A stretch of DNA of 64,000 nucleotides, taken from NCBI GenBank assembly GCA_032622095.1, contig CP136061.1, positions 13,779,287 to 13,843,286 of the forward strand, read 5' to 3'. Source of the stretch: Siphonodentalium dalli (Eukaryota > Mollusca > Scaphopoda > Gadilida > Siphonodentaliidae). Shown piece after piece: positions 36,158-48,500 of this stretch (within the stretch, counting starts at the first letter, position 1; the number at the start of each line of letters is the position of its first letter). The notes under the pieces were generated by a model that was not told where the DNA came from, made no database searches, and was given only the letters and a program-made list of their open reading frames with translations. Both the position numbers and the translations under genes were made by a program.

Positions 36158-37549
36158 ATTATAGACTTCCCTTTGAAGACCTTTGTATGTGACAATGATC
36201 CGTAATATTGTTTCTAAGTGACACTGGCCAGTGAAACTGATACTACGGGTATGAACTAGCCAACTTCACATCGTAACAATAATAAAAGGGACACTTCATC
36301 TATATCAGTCTCAAAACGTGTTGGTACACATCTGTGTGGAAACTAAAACCAATCACTCTTCGTCCGTCATCCGTACATAATTGTAATATAATTTTCTCAG
36401 AAACCACGGGATCCCTTTGGCTGAAATTTGGTCTCAACATGGGATCAGAAATTATCCATGGAAGACAACAGTGTCCGTGTGGGGAGAAGCTTCGTAGTGT
36501 TTCGCTGTCGCCATGGTGTTTGTTTGGGTATAGGCATGGGTGGTGAGTGTGGTTCTCATACGGTCTGAACTAGCCTTTACTGACTGAGGTAATTTAGTGC
36601 ACATGTCATCACTTCACTGATAACCATTATATGGTCAAATCCCAACACTATCAAACGCAATGTTTCAATAATGGGTTTTCTTAAAATTTTGACTAAATAT
36701 TGGTTATATTATACGCATCAGCGATCCTTCTTAATAACGCTCTGTATATTTTCAAACGCATTGCACTAAATGGGTTTGGAATAGCCATACAGGAAAGGAG
36801 AAACTGAGGTCCTGGGTAGGTCGACTGCATATAGCAGTATATATGGGGTACAGACATGGACAGCAATGGGTTCCTCGTGGCTTCTGGCCTACACATGACA
36901 TATTAAAGTTAACCACACCCATCGGCGCGCCTTTAATGGGCTATGAAGCGCCATACAGGCTCGAATCATGGCCTTCGCCATGTGTTTCTATTTGAACCCA
37001 CATTAGTAACTAAATAAAATCTTTCTCTCCAGGTTGTTTCACGCCATAACCTTGATTTGGAAAGCTTGAAGGGCTAATTAAGCTTCAATTTAAATCCCAA
37101 CATTATTTGAAGAACGTATCTGGTTAAACATGTACACCATAGTAAGCTCATTTAATTCAAAGAGCTTCACACATAGTCCCACTAGTAATGATGTGTCGTT
37201 ATTTACTGCAGAAATGGTCATATAGAATACAATACAACACATTTTGGTCACATACCTTAAAGGTGCACGTCACTTTCGCAAGATATCGAACTGACCATGT
37301 ATAGAGTGGAATGACATGTCGGGTATCAAATGTATAATCAGTTCCAGTATTTCGTCCATAAGGCAGTTTTGGTTGTAACATCATTGTGTATGACGGTTCA
37401 TTCATATGATACCTTAGCGGTTGCACACGATACTGTCTGTTGTATTTTATGTCTTATATCATGTATATTAATTGCTCCATGGATGGTAGGAGTATGGCAT
37501 TGGTGTCTGGTTCTTCGATGTATTCTAGTCATAGTTCATTCATATTATT
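36158..37549. other. Arm stretch without recognised content (left)
   Basis: About 1.4 kb between the zinc-finger gene and the ~808-bp duplication, mirrored at about 45,935-47,326. It contains several 60-75-residue frames that I cannot link to any family. For the outward genes this is the upstream side, so promoters would lie here, but I see no clear TATA box. Confidence 0.6.
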
Positions 37550-39060
37550 ACTCTAAAATCTCCATTAAATGGAGAAACTAAAGAGCCCATATTATGTAGA
37601 CTAGTGTATAAATACTTACTTCATGCATTATTTTTATCAATTATATGTATTATAACTCCCATCAAGATAGGCTGTTATACAGAGGAAACAAAGCATGTAC
37701 CAAGTGACAGTCTGTACCAAGTGACAGTCTCATGTCACGAAAGGCCTACTATGTGGACACATTTTCTTATCAAAACGCTCTATTATGTAGGGGGTTATCA
37801 ACCATTGGTCTGGAAAAGGCATACGAACGCAAGGCGTGTATACACATTTATTCGATGTACTCTTTAATCGTCGATTTCTCTTTATTGTCGTTAATTTATA
37901 GCATTATTAGTAGGAATCTAAACTCGCCGTTATATTGAGAAAATAATGCGTCAATACCAGTCAATACTGCTTTATTGGCGGTAAATGAAATTATTGAATC
38001 ATGTATCGCAGCTAAACAAGCGAGACAACTGATCACAACTGATTACAAAAATTAGTAATATTTATGAAGCCTTGAGTGGGTTGTAATACACAGTGTGAAT
38101 TTTCATTATTGCTACCATTTAAGGAAACATGCCCCCGATAGGGCTACTATGCGAACACATGTCTATATTAATTTCACATATTCCTTACCGTTCATTCGTA
38201 TATACTCCAAGCTCTCTGTTAATACAGAGGCATCAAAACATTGGTCTGGAAGAGACCTACTATGTGGATGCGTGTATACATATTTACTTGATGTATTCTT
38301 TAATCGTTCATTTCTCTTTATTATCGTTCATTTATAGCATTATTAGAAGAAATTTAGTCTAAAATCTCCATTACATGGAGACAATAAAGAGCCCATATGG
38401 TGTAGACTAATGCATAAATACTTACTTCATGTATTCTTTTCACCAATTATATGTATTGTACATCCTATACATTTAGTCTGTTATACAGAGGAAACAAAGC
38501 ATGTACTACGTGGCAGTTTCATATGACGATAAGACCTACCATGTGAACACATGTGCATATTAATTTCACATATTCTTCTCAAAACGCTCTATTTTATACG
38601 GGGGGTATCAAACATTGGTCTGGAAAAGGCATGCTATGTGGACGCGTGTATACATATTGACTTCATATATGCATTCATAGTTCATTTCTCTTAATTGTCG
38701 TTCATTTAATAGCATTATTAGTAGAAATAGAGTCTAAAACCGTCGGTATATGGAGAATATATAGCGTCAATACTGTTTTATTGTTGGTAACTCAAATTAT
38801 TGCATCATGTATCGCAACTAAACAAGCGAGATAACTCATAAATTCTTAATAGTTCTGATGTCTATGGCAGTTCACACAGTGTATATTTTCATTGTTGTTA
38901 CCATTTTAGTGCATACATTACTGATTTCTGTGTAAGAACGCCGGTCTCCATTGTTGTTATGATTGTGCCTATAACTGTCCATATTCTTAAAGCAAGTACG
39001 GTACCTCTATGTGATATGATCTATAAAAATTTCCATTTTCACAGGTAAATCACGTATAAA
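37550..39060 (+). repeat. ~808-bp direct duplication within the left arm
   Basis: Two diverged copies offset by about 808 bp. Landmarks include AAATCTCCATTA...GGAGA (37,557 / 38,361), GTTATACAGAGGAAACAAAGC (trimmed; 37,674 / 38,479) and ATTATTGMATCATGTATCGC. Mirrored at about 44,424-45,934. No coding role seen. Confidence 0.7.
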
Positions 39061-40189
39061 CGCTCTTTAATGTATAGTTAAACTGAGTTTTCACATGCAG
39101 GGCTATGTCTTTGTGGACTATATACGTGGTATACTTCAGTATATACACGAAGTGAATGTGTTCTAAGTATGCGTATCTGATTTATGTATACGTCCGTGTT
39201 TCTTAAAGCAAATCCAATACATATTAGTGCGTTATATTATGATGTACATTAAGTGCCCTTTTCACTGTTAAATCAAGTAAAAAGGCCCTCTACTATAGTT
39301 AACTATTCAGTTCCACATACGCTATAAGATCTATGGTGGTCCGGTGTGTCTTATCAATATGCCATTATATGCACGAATGTAATGTGTTCAAATATGTGGG
39401 TTATCATGTATACTTTAATGTTAAAGTATATAAGCACTCTTTAAGATATGCATATGCAGAATGTTGCCTCTTTACACTGACAGAAAAAAAAGGAATATAT
39501 AATTTTGAGTACTACTCTTCATAAAACGTTAGAAAACCATAATCTAACAACGAATATCGAAGAACAATGTAATTACTTGGTAAGCATTGTAAATATTTCG
39601 TCTGTTTTAAATAAAATGGAAATATTTCGTCTATTTGAAATACAGTTGGAAGCAACAATCAAGTATTTAAATGAAATTTGGACCAAAATCTTATAATTTG
39701 AGAAAACGTATATAATTTCTATCGAAGTCTTATAATAAAGGAAGGCTTTGTGCGAATCCATTCGGTCTAATGTGTGAATGTGTTCATCATCGCAAATATA
39801 ATGATGCAGAAATTAATATTTCCTAGAATAATGTTAACATAGCTTGTATTTAACCGAAATAATATAGCATTTGAGTTAAAATGTTTCATATTAGGACCAT
39901 AACGAACCAATGCATAAAAATACAATATTTTGTTTTTCATTCTCGATCAAAATAATGCAGGGTTGTCAATTATCAACAAAAAACAAATACTTTGAAACAA
40001 AAACGATGACATAAGAAGGAATATCCAAGAGCTAGTGTGAAAATAACCCTCACATTTATAAAAAAAAACAATAAAATTAAAGTTTCCGAGTAAGTCCTTC
40101 AAATTTATTGAATGTTTTCGTCTATGTTGGATCAAATTTGACACAAAAATCAATTAGCTCACTAACAGTTCGCGCAATATCTCATATTT
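39061..40189. other. AT-rich arm stretch without recognised content (left)
   Basis: About 1.1 kb, mirrored at about 43,295-44,423. Frames of 60-70 residues occur but show no domain, and their presence in both arms only reflects the palindrome. Confidence 0.6.
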
Positions 40190-41330
40190 TGAGAAAACGT
40201 TTGCAATTTTAGACAACAATATTGCTAGTGAAGGTGAATATTTCATCCTGGAACTCATGAAATATGATAAAAATAGATGTAAAGACACTTCACGAGCCCT
40301 CATATATTTGAGTTATGAACATAAAGTCATCTCATAGTGCCATTGTACCCCATAATTTGGTCAGGAGAAATATGTATTTCATATTTGACCCTTCATCTGT
40401 GGTAAAAAATGAATTAAGGGACATGGGAGTGGTGTCCCTAGACATTAACCTAGAGCATAAATTGACTCAATTATGCAATTTTAGGCAACATTCTTGCCAG
40501 GGAAAGTGTATATTTCATGTTGGAACTCATCCAATGTGATAAACATGCATCATAAGACACTTAATGAGCTCTGATGACTTTGAGTTATGACAACAACGGC
40601 ATCTCATACTAGATTGTAAGCCATAATTTGGTCAGGAAAAGTGTAAATTTCATATTTTATCCTACATGTGTTTTAACAATCAATGTAATTACACCCCATC
40701 GGTCGCCTAGACACAGCGTAAATGTTCTCAAGTTTTCAATTGTAGGCCACAATGTCGGCAGTGAAGGTAAACATTTCATGTTGGAACCCATGAAATGTGA
40801 TAAAATGGATAAAAAGACACTTCCTGAGTCCTTATGACTGAGTTATGAACATAAAGGGAACTCATAGTGTATTGTAGGTCATAATTTGGTCAGGAAAATT
40901 GTAAATTTCATGTCTTAAGCTCCATGTGTTTAAAAAATATATGTAATTACAACCATTGGGTCCCTAGAGATCAATCCACAGTCCATATGTAGTCCATATG
41001 CAATTTTAGGGAACAGTTTTGCTAGTGAAGGTGAACATTCCATGCTGGAACTCATGAAATATGATAAAAATAGATGAAAAGACACTTTCTGAGGCCTTGG
41101 TCGGGAGAAATGTGTATTGTATTTTGACCCTTGATGCGTGGTAGCAATCAATGAAATTACACCCCACGGTATCCTCAGATATGAAGCAACATCATAAATG
41201 CACTCAGTTTTTGGCAATTTAGACAACATTGTTGATAGGGAAGTTGTACATGTCATGTTGGAACTGGTGAAATGTGATAATAATTGATCAAAAGACACTC
41301 GATGAGCCCTGATGGGTTTCAATTATGGTC
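40190..41330 (+). repeat. Diverged ~265-bp tandem repeats, left arm
   Basis: About five units, starting near 40,201, 40,479, 40,737, 41,001 and 41,213. They are marked by CAATTTTAGRCAACA, GTTGGAACTCATGAAATGTG and AAAGACACTT. Mirrored at about 42,154-43,294. The arrays face each other across the centre, with the zinc-finger fragment between array and spacer in each arm. Confidence 0.8.
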
Positions 41331-41596
41331 ATAAAGGCATATGATAGTGTCATTATACAACGGGGAAATTTGTGAAGCGCTAACAAAGCGTATCTGCACG
41401 GTGTTATACGAATCAAAATGATCCTGATATAAGAAATGCAATCTAGATCATACTCAGTATCTTCGTATCGACTGAATATATCGTTATTCGATGGTGTTCC
41501 TGACATACCTCCGTCTTTACTTTTCTTATGCTTTTGTAGATTGTAGTTCGACGATAATATCTTTCTGCACAAATGGCACCCGTGTATTGTCTCGAA
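41288..41596 (-). CDS. Zinc-finger fragment near the centre, possible exon (left arm)
   Basis: Exact mirror of 41,888-42,196, reading outward on the minus strand. The predicted residues are identical. The two copies are head-to-head, with about 290 bp of arm and spacer between their starts, so any promoter in that central stretch could serve both. Confidence 0.35.
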   Translation of the reverse strand, partial: FETIHGCHLCRKILSSNYNLQKHKKSKDGGMSGTPSNNDIFSRYEDTEYDLDCISYIRIILIRITPCRYALLALHKFPRCIMTLSYAFMTIIETHQGSSSVF

Positions 41597-41727
41597 TCAT
41601 GGGAAGAACTATCGTCCTTATACCAGCGAAAAGATGAGCAAATATGGTGTGGTATTATAAACTCGCCGCGTTCGTACCTCTATTTATCGTTTAGAGTAAT
41701 TGTTCTTAGATAAAAAAAATAGGCGCG

Positions 41728-41756
41728 GCGGCAGTGGGGATGAGGGGGGCCGCACG
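41728..41756. other. 29-bp spacer at the palindrome centre
   Basis: G-rich spacer between the arm ends AGGCGCG and CGCGCCT. GCGGC at its left and GCCGC near its right extend the pairing around a 16-base loop, AGTGGGGATGAGGGGG. A short loop joining two long arms is what strand snap-back and self-priming would leave. Confidence 0.8.
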
Positions 41757-41887
41757 CGCGCCTATTTTTTTTATCTAAGAACAATTACTCTAAACGATAA
41801 ATAGAGGTACGAACGCGGCGAGTTTATAATACCACACCATATTTGCTCATCTTTTCGCTGGTATAAGGACGATAGTTCTTCCCATGA

Positions 41888-42196
41888 TTCGAGACAATAC
41901 ACGGGTGCCATTTGTGCAGAAAGATATTATCGTCGAACTACAATCTACAAAAGCATAAGAAAAGTAAAGACGGAGGTATGTCAGGAACACCATCGAATAA
42001 CGATATATTCAGTCGATACGAAGATACTGAGTATGATCTAGATTGCATTTCTTATATCAGGATCATTTTGATTCGTATAACACCGTGCAGATACGCTTTG
42101 TTAGCGCTTCACAAATTTCCCCGTTGTATAATGACACTATCATATGCCTTTATGACCATAATTGAAACCCATCAGGGCTCATCGAGTGTCTTTTGA
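41888..42196 (+). CDS. Zinc-finger fragment near the centre, possible exon (right arm)
   Basis: The frame is open from just after a TGA at 41,885 to a stop at 42,194. It encodes GCHLCRKILSSNYNLQKHKKSKDGG, which has the C-x2-C and first histidine of a C2H2 finger but no second histidine at the normal place. There is no ATG before the finger. GAG|GTATGT at about 41,970 is a strong splice-donor match directly after it. It could be an internal exon of a gene that continues outward, perhaps to the 250-residue frame, or a relic. The mirrored copy is identical. Confidence 0.35.
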   Translation, partial: FETIHGCHLCRKILSSNYNLQKHKKSKDGGMSGTPSNNDIFSRYEDTEYDLDCISYIRIILIRITPCRYALLALHKFPRCIMTLSYAFMTIIETHQGSSSVF

Positions 42197-43294
42197 TCAA
42201 TTATTATCACATTTCACCAGTTCCAACATGACATGTACAACTTCCCTATCAACAATGTTGTCTAAATTGCCAAAAACTGAGTGCATTTATGATGTTGCTT
42301 CATATCTGAGGATACCGTGGGGTGTAATTTCATTGATTGCTACCACGCATCAAGGGTCAAAATACAATACACATTTCTCCCGACCAAGGCCTCAGAAAGT
42401 GTCTTTTCATCTATTTTTATCATATTTCATGAGTTCCAGCATGGAATGTTCACCTTCACTAGCAAAACTGTTCCCTAAAATTGCATATGGACTACATATG
42501 GACTGTGGATTGATCTCTAGGGACCCAATGGTTGTAATTACATATATTTTTTAAACACATGGAGCTTAAGACATGAAATTTACAATTTTCCTGACCAAAT
42601 TATGACCTACAATACACTATGAGTTCCCTTTATGTTCATAACTCAGTCATAAGGACTCAGGAAGTGTCTTTTTATCCATTTTATCACATTTCATGGGTTC
42701 CAACATGAAATGTTTACCTTCACTGCCGACATTGTGGCCTACAATTGAAAACTTGAGAACATTTACGCTGTGTCTAGGCGACCGATGGGGTGTAATTACA
42801 TTGATTGTTAAAACACATGTAGGATAAAATATGAAATTTACACTTTTCCTGACCAAATTATGGCTTACAATCTAGTATGAGATGCCGTTGTTGTCATAAC
42901 TCAAAGTCATCAGAGCTCATTAAGTGTCTTATGATGCATGTTTATCACATTGGATGAGTTCCAACATGAAATATACACTTTCCCTGGCAAGAATGTTGCC
43001 TAAAATTGCATAATTGAGTCAATTTATGCTCTAGGTTAATGTCTAGGGACACCACTCCCATGTCCCTTAATTCATTTTTTACCACAGATGAAGGGTCAAA
43101 TATGAAATACATATTTCTCCTGACCAAATTATGGGGTACAATGGCACTATGAGATGACTTTATGTTCATAACTCAAATATATGAGGGCTCGTGAAGTGTC
43201 TTTACATCTATTTTTATCATATTTCATGAGTTCCAGGATGAAATATTCACCTTCACTAGCAATATTGTTGTCTAAAATTGCAAACGTTTTCTCA
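42154..43294 (-). repeat. Diverged ~265-bp tandem repeats, right arm
   Basis: Mirror of 40,190-41,330. The mirrored 130-residue frame at 42,162-42,554 is a reading through these repeats and shows no domain. Confidence 0.8.
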
Positions 43295-46200
43295 AAATAT
43301 GAGATATTGCGCGAACTGTTAGTGAGCTAATTGATTTTTGTGTCAAATTTGATCCAACATAGACGAAAACATTCAATAAATTTGAAGGACTTACTCGGAA
43401 ACTTTAATTTTATTGTTTTTTTTTATAAATGTGAGGGTTATTTTCACACTAGCTCTTGGATATTCCTTCTTATGTCATCGTTTTTGTTTCAAAGTATTTG
43501 TTTTTTGTTGATAATTGACAACCCTGCATTATTTTGATCGAGAATGAAAAACAAAATATTGTATTTTTATGCATTGGTTCGTTATGGTCCTAATATGAAA
43601 CATTTTAACTCAAATGCTATATTATTTCGGTTAAATACAAGCTATGTTAACATTATTCTAGGAAATATTAATTTCTGCATCATTATATTTGCGATGATGA
43701 ACACATTCACACATTAGACCGAATGGATTCGCACAAAGCCTTCCTTTATTATAAGACTTCGATAGAAATTATATACGTTTTCTCAAATTATAAGATTTTG
43801 GTCCAAATTTCATTTAAATACTTGATTGTTGCTTCCAACTGTATTTCAAATAGACGAAATATTTCCATTTTATTTAAAACAGACGAAATATTTACAATGC
43901 TTACCAAGTAATTACATTGTTCTTCGATATTCGTTGTTAGATTATGGTTTTCTAACGTTTTATGAAGAGTAGTACTCAAAATTATATATTCCTTTTTTTT
44001 CTGTCAGTGTAAAGAGGCAACATTCTGCATATGCATATCTTAAAGAGTGCTTATATACTTTAACATTAAAGTATACATGATAACCCACATATTTGAACAC
44101 ATTACATTCGTGCATATAATGGCATATTGATAAGACACACCGGACCACCATAGATCTTATAGCGTATGTGGAACTGAATAGTTAACTATAGTAGAGGGCC
44201 TTTTTACTTGATTTAACAGTGAAAAGGGCACTTAATGTACATCATAATATAACGCACTAATATGTATTGGATTTGCTTTAAGAAACACGGACGTATACAT
44301 AAATCAGATACGCATACTTAGAACACATTCACTTCGTGTATATACTGAAGTATACCACGTATATAGTCCACAAAGACATAGCCCTGCATGTGAAAACTCA
44401 GTTTAACTATACATTAAAGAGCGTTTATACGTGATTTACCTGTGAAAATGGAAATTTTTATAGATCATATCACATAGAGGTACCGTACTTGCTTTAAGAA
44501 TATGGACAGTTATAGGCACAATCATAACAACAATGGAGACCGGCGTTCTTACACAGAAATCAGTAATGTATGCACTAAAATGGTAACAACAATGAAAATA
44601 TACACTGTGTGAACTGCCATAGACATCAGAACTATTAAGAATTTATGAGTTATCTCGCTTGTTTAGTTGCGATACATGATGCAATAATTTGAGTTACCAA
44701 CAATAAAACAGTATTGACGCTATATATTCTCCATATACCGACGGTTTTAGACTCTATTTCTACTAATAATGCTATTAAATGAACGACAATTAAGAGAAAT
44801 GAACTATGAATGCATATATGAAGTCAATATGTATACACGCGTCCACATAGCATGCCTTTTCCAGACCAATGTTTGATACCCCCCGTATAAAATAGAGCGT
44901 TTTGAGAAGAATATGTGAAATTAATATGCACATGTGTTCACATAGTAGGTCTTATCGTCATATGAAACTGCCACGTAGTACATGCTTTGTTTCCTCTGTA
45001 TAACAGACTAAATGTATAGGATGTACAATACATATAATTGGTGAAAAGAATACATGAAGTAAGTATTTATGCATTAGTCTACACCATATGGGCTCTTTAT
45101 TGTCTCCATGTAATGGAGATTTTAGACTAAATTTCTTCTAATAATGCTATAAATGAACGATAATAAAGAGAAATGAACGATTAAAGAATACATCAAGTAA
45201 ATATGTATACACGCATCCACATAGTAGGTCTCTTCCAGACCAATGTTTTGATGCCTCTGTATTAACAGAGAGCTTGGAGTATATACGAATGAACGGTAAG
45301 GAATATGTGAAATTAATATAGACATGTGTTCGCATAGTAGCCCTATCGGGGGCATGTTTCCTTAAATGGTAGCAATAATGAAAATTCACACTGTGTATTA
45401 CAACCCACTCAAGGCTTCATAAATATTACTAATTTTTGTAATCAGTTGTGATCAGTTGTCTCGCTTGTTTAGCTGCGATACATGATTCAATAATTTCATT
45501 TACCGCCAATAAAGCAGTATTGACTGGTATTGACGCATTATTTTCTCAATATAACGGCGAGTTTAGATTCCTACTAATAATGCTATAAATTAACGACAAT
45601 AAAGAGAAATCGACGATTAAAGAGTACATCGAATAAATGTGTATACACGCCTTGCGTTCGTATGCCTTTTCCAGACCAATGGTTGATAACCCCCTACATA
45701 ATAGAGCGTTTTGATAAGAAAATGTGTCCACATAGTAGGCCTTTCGTGACATGAGACTGTCACTTGGTACAGACTGTCACTTGGTACATGCTTTGTTTCC
45801 TCTGTATAACAGCCTATCTTGATGGGAGTTATAATACATATAATTGATAAAAATAATGCATGAAGTAAGTATTTATACACTAGTCTACATAATATGGGCT
45901 CTTTAGTTTCTCCATTTAATGGAGATTTTAGAGTAATAATATGAATGAACTATGACTAGAATACATCGAAGAACCAGACACCAATGCCATACTCCTACCA
46001 TCCATGGAGCAATTAATATACATGATATAAGACATAAAATACAACAGACAGTATCGTGTGCAACCGCTAAGGTATCATATGAATGAACCGTCATACACAA
46101 TGATGTTACAACCAAAACTGCCTTATGGACGAAATACTGGAACTGATTATACATTTGATACCCGACATGTCATTCCACTCTATACATGGTCAGTTCGATA

Positions 46201-47326
46201 TCTTGCGAAAGTGACGTGCACCTTTAAGGTATGTGACCAAAATGTGTTGTATTGTATTCTATATGACCATTTCTGCAGTAAATAACGACACATCATTACT
46301 AGTGGGACTATGTGTGAAGCTCTTTGAATTAAATGAGCTTACTATGGTGTACATGTTTAACCAGATACGTTCTTCAAATAATGTTGGGATTTAAATTGAA
46401 GCTTAATTAGCCCTTCAAGCTTTCCAAATCAAGGTTATGGCGTGAAACAACCTGGAGAGAAAGATTTTATTTAGTTACTAATGTGGGTTCAAATAGAAAC
46501 ACATGGCGAAGGCCATGATTCGAGCCTGTATGGCGCTTCATAGCCCATTAAAGGCGCGCCGATGGGTGTGGTTAACTTTAATATGTCATGTGTAGGCCAG
46601 AAGCCACGAGGAACCCATTGCTGTCCATGTCTGTACCCCATATATACTGCTATATGCAGTCGACCTACCCAGGACCTCAGTTTCTCCTTTCCTGTATGGC
46701 TATTCCAAACCCATTTAGTGCAATGCGTTTGAAAATATACAGAGCGTTATTAAGAAGGATCGCTGATGCGTATAATATAACCAATATTTAGTCAAAATTT
46801 TAAGAAAACCCATTATTGAAACATTGCGTTTGATAGTGTTGGGATTTGACCATATAATGGTTATCAGTGAAGTGATGACATGTGCACTAAATTACCTCAG
46901 TCAGTAAAGGCTAGTTCAGACCGTATGAGAACCACACTCACCACCCATGCCTATACCCAAACAAACACCATGGCGACAGCGAAACACTACGAAGCTTCTC
47001 CCCACACGGACACTGTTGTCTTCCATGGATAATTTCTGATCCCATGTTGAGACCAAATTTCAGCCAAAGGGATCCCGTGGTTTCTGAGAAAATTATATTA
47101 CAATTATGTACGGATGACGGACGAAGAGTGATTGGTTTTAGTTTCCACACAGATGTGTACCAACACGTTTTGAGACTGATATAGATGAAGTGTCCCTTTT
47201 ATTATTGTTACGATGTGAAGTTGGCTAGTTCATACCCGTAGTATCAGTTTCACTGGCCAGTGTCACTTAGAAACAATATTACGGATCATTGTCACATACA
47301 AAGGTCTTCAAAGGGAAGTCTATAAT

Positions 47327-48080
47327 ATGAGTAATATTTTCGTGGATCAACGGAATGAGATGAAATATGATGACAGAGATCTCCCTGGTCAACGGGAGTG
47401 CATGACATATAATTATATTGTGCCCCAGGGTCAACATAATGGCTATACTAAGGACATAAGGACACCTGGTGAGATCAATGAAATTAATAAAGAAAACCAT
47501 AAAAAACATAGGCATTCGAGAAGACATATCGTACCCTTGCAATGACTGTGGGCTTTTGTTCGAAGATCAGCATGATGTCCAGAGACACGTAAAAAACTGG
47601 TGTCAAGAAAATAAGTTAAAACGAAAATTAACTGAAGACACGGATGATAGTCAGAATAAGAAAATTAAATCGAATGAAGATGAATACTTCAAAAGTTTGT
47701 GTGATGAGAGTAGAGATAAAGCACAAGAAGCATGGAGTGATAACGTGGAAACGTATATGGAAAATGGCTCGACAGAAAAAGAGGCAAAAGTACAAGCTGA
47801 CAAGGACCTTAAAAGTACAGATCTTAAAACTGAAGGCATGAGGCTATTTATGAATGTTTATGCTTGGACAATAATAAAGAATATGTGGCTGCGCAATGGT
47901 ACTCTACACAACAGTGTCATGGATAAAGTGGAGAAATATATAAAGAATGGTTTTGAAGATCGTGATGCAGTGAAAATGTCAATATTAAAGTACAGACCAT
48001 TGCTAGAAAAGTTCATGGACGAAACAAATGACACATCTGACGAAAGTGATGACAATTCGGACGAAAGTGACAGTGACTAG
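47327..48080 (+). pseudogene. Frameshifted twin of the 250-residue gene (right arm)
   Basis: Mirror copy of 35,405-36,157, reading outward on the plus strand. One extra A (six A rather than five, near 47,500-47,510, in the codons after NKENHK) shifts the frame before the zinc finger, so the first frame ends at 47,545. The rest stays open from an upstream ATG at 47,469 to the same stop, giving a possible 203-residue product that keeps the finger and tail. A sequencing or assembly error in the A run would produce the same picture. Confidence 0.65.
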
Positions 48081-48087
48081 TTAATAT

Positions 48088-48093
48088 AATAAA
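48088..48093 (+). promoter_or_regulatory. AATAAA polyadenylation signal, right gene copy
   Basis: Canonical AATAAA starting 8 bases after the stop at 48,080. Mirror of 35,392-35,397. Confidence 0.5.
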
Positions 48094-48249
48094 TTGTACT
48101 ATGTACCACTTGTCATGTTATTTTTCTCTTTTTTCCCTCGCTCACTTGCTGTTTTCGGTGGCGCTTACCACCGTACCCCCATAGCTTTCCGATGAATGGT
48201 AACAAGCCATATTTTTGACTAAATCCTGAATTTTGTTTAATTTTTGAAG

Positions 48250-48387
48250 TTTTTTGAAATTTGTGAAAATTTGTGAAATTTGTGAACTTTTTGAACTTTT
48301 TGAACTTTTTGAACTTTTTGAAATTTTTGAACTTTTTGAACTTTTTGAACTTTTTGAACTTTTTGAAATTTTTGAAGTTTTCAACGC
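48250..48387 (-). repeat. 9-bp tandem array, right arm
   Basis: Mirror of 35,098-35,235 with the variant unit moved by one position, which is one of the two differences I can see between the arms. Confidence 0.9.
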
Positions 48388-48389
48388 GA

Positions 48390-48500
48390 GTGTCACTTTA
48401 ACATTATCCCACAGTGTGCGCCATGTGTTACTTTAACATTCATCCATAGTGAGTGTCACTTTAATAATCATCCCCATTGAGAGCCTAGTGTCACTTTAAC
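48390..48500 (-). repeat. Subterminal TTAAAGTGACACT repeats, right arm
   Basis: Mirror of 34,985-35,095. AGTGTCACTTTAA is the plus-strand reading. Confidence 0.75.

Larger units (their letters stand above)
34758..41727 (+). repeat. Left arm of the palindrome
   Basis: 6,970 bp, in order from the outside: terminal region, subterminal TTAAAGTGACACT repeats, 9-bp tandem array, zinc-finger gene (minus), ~1.4 kb without recognised content, ~808-bp duplication, ~1.1 kb AT-rich, ~265-bp tandem repeats, zinc-finger fragment, centre. Confidence 0.9.

Noticed and set aside
42162..42554. 130-residue frame (mirror 40,930-41,322) as a protein gene
   Set aside because: It reads through diverged ~265-bp tandem repeats. 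Repeat units in different frames give the same phrases.
37199..46285. Identical pairs of 60-95-residue frames in the two arms as conserved genes
   Set aside because: Identity between arms reflects the palindrome and not selection. None shows a domain.
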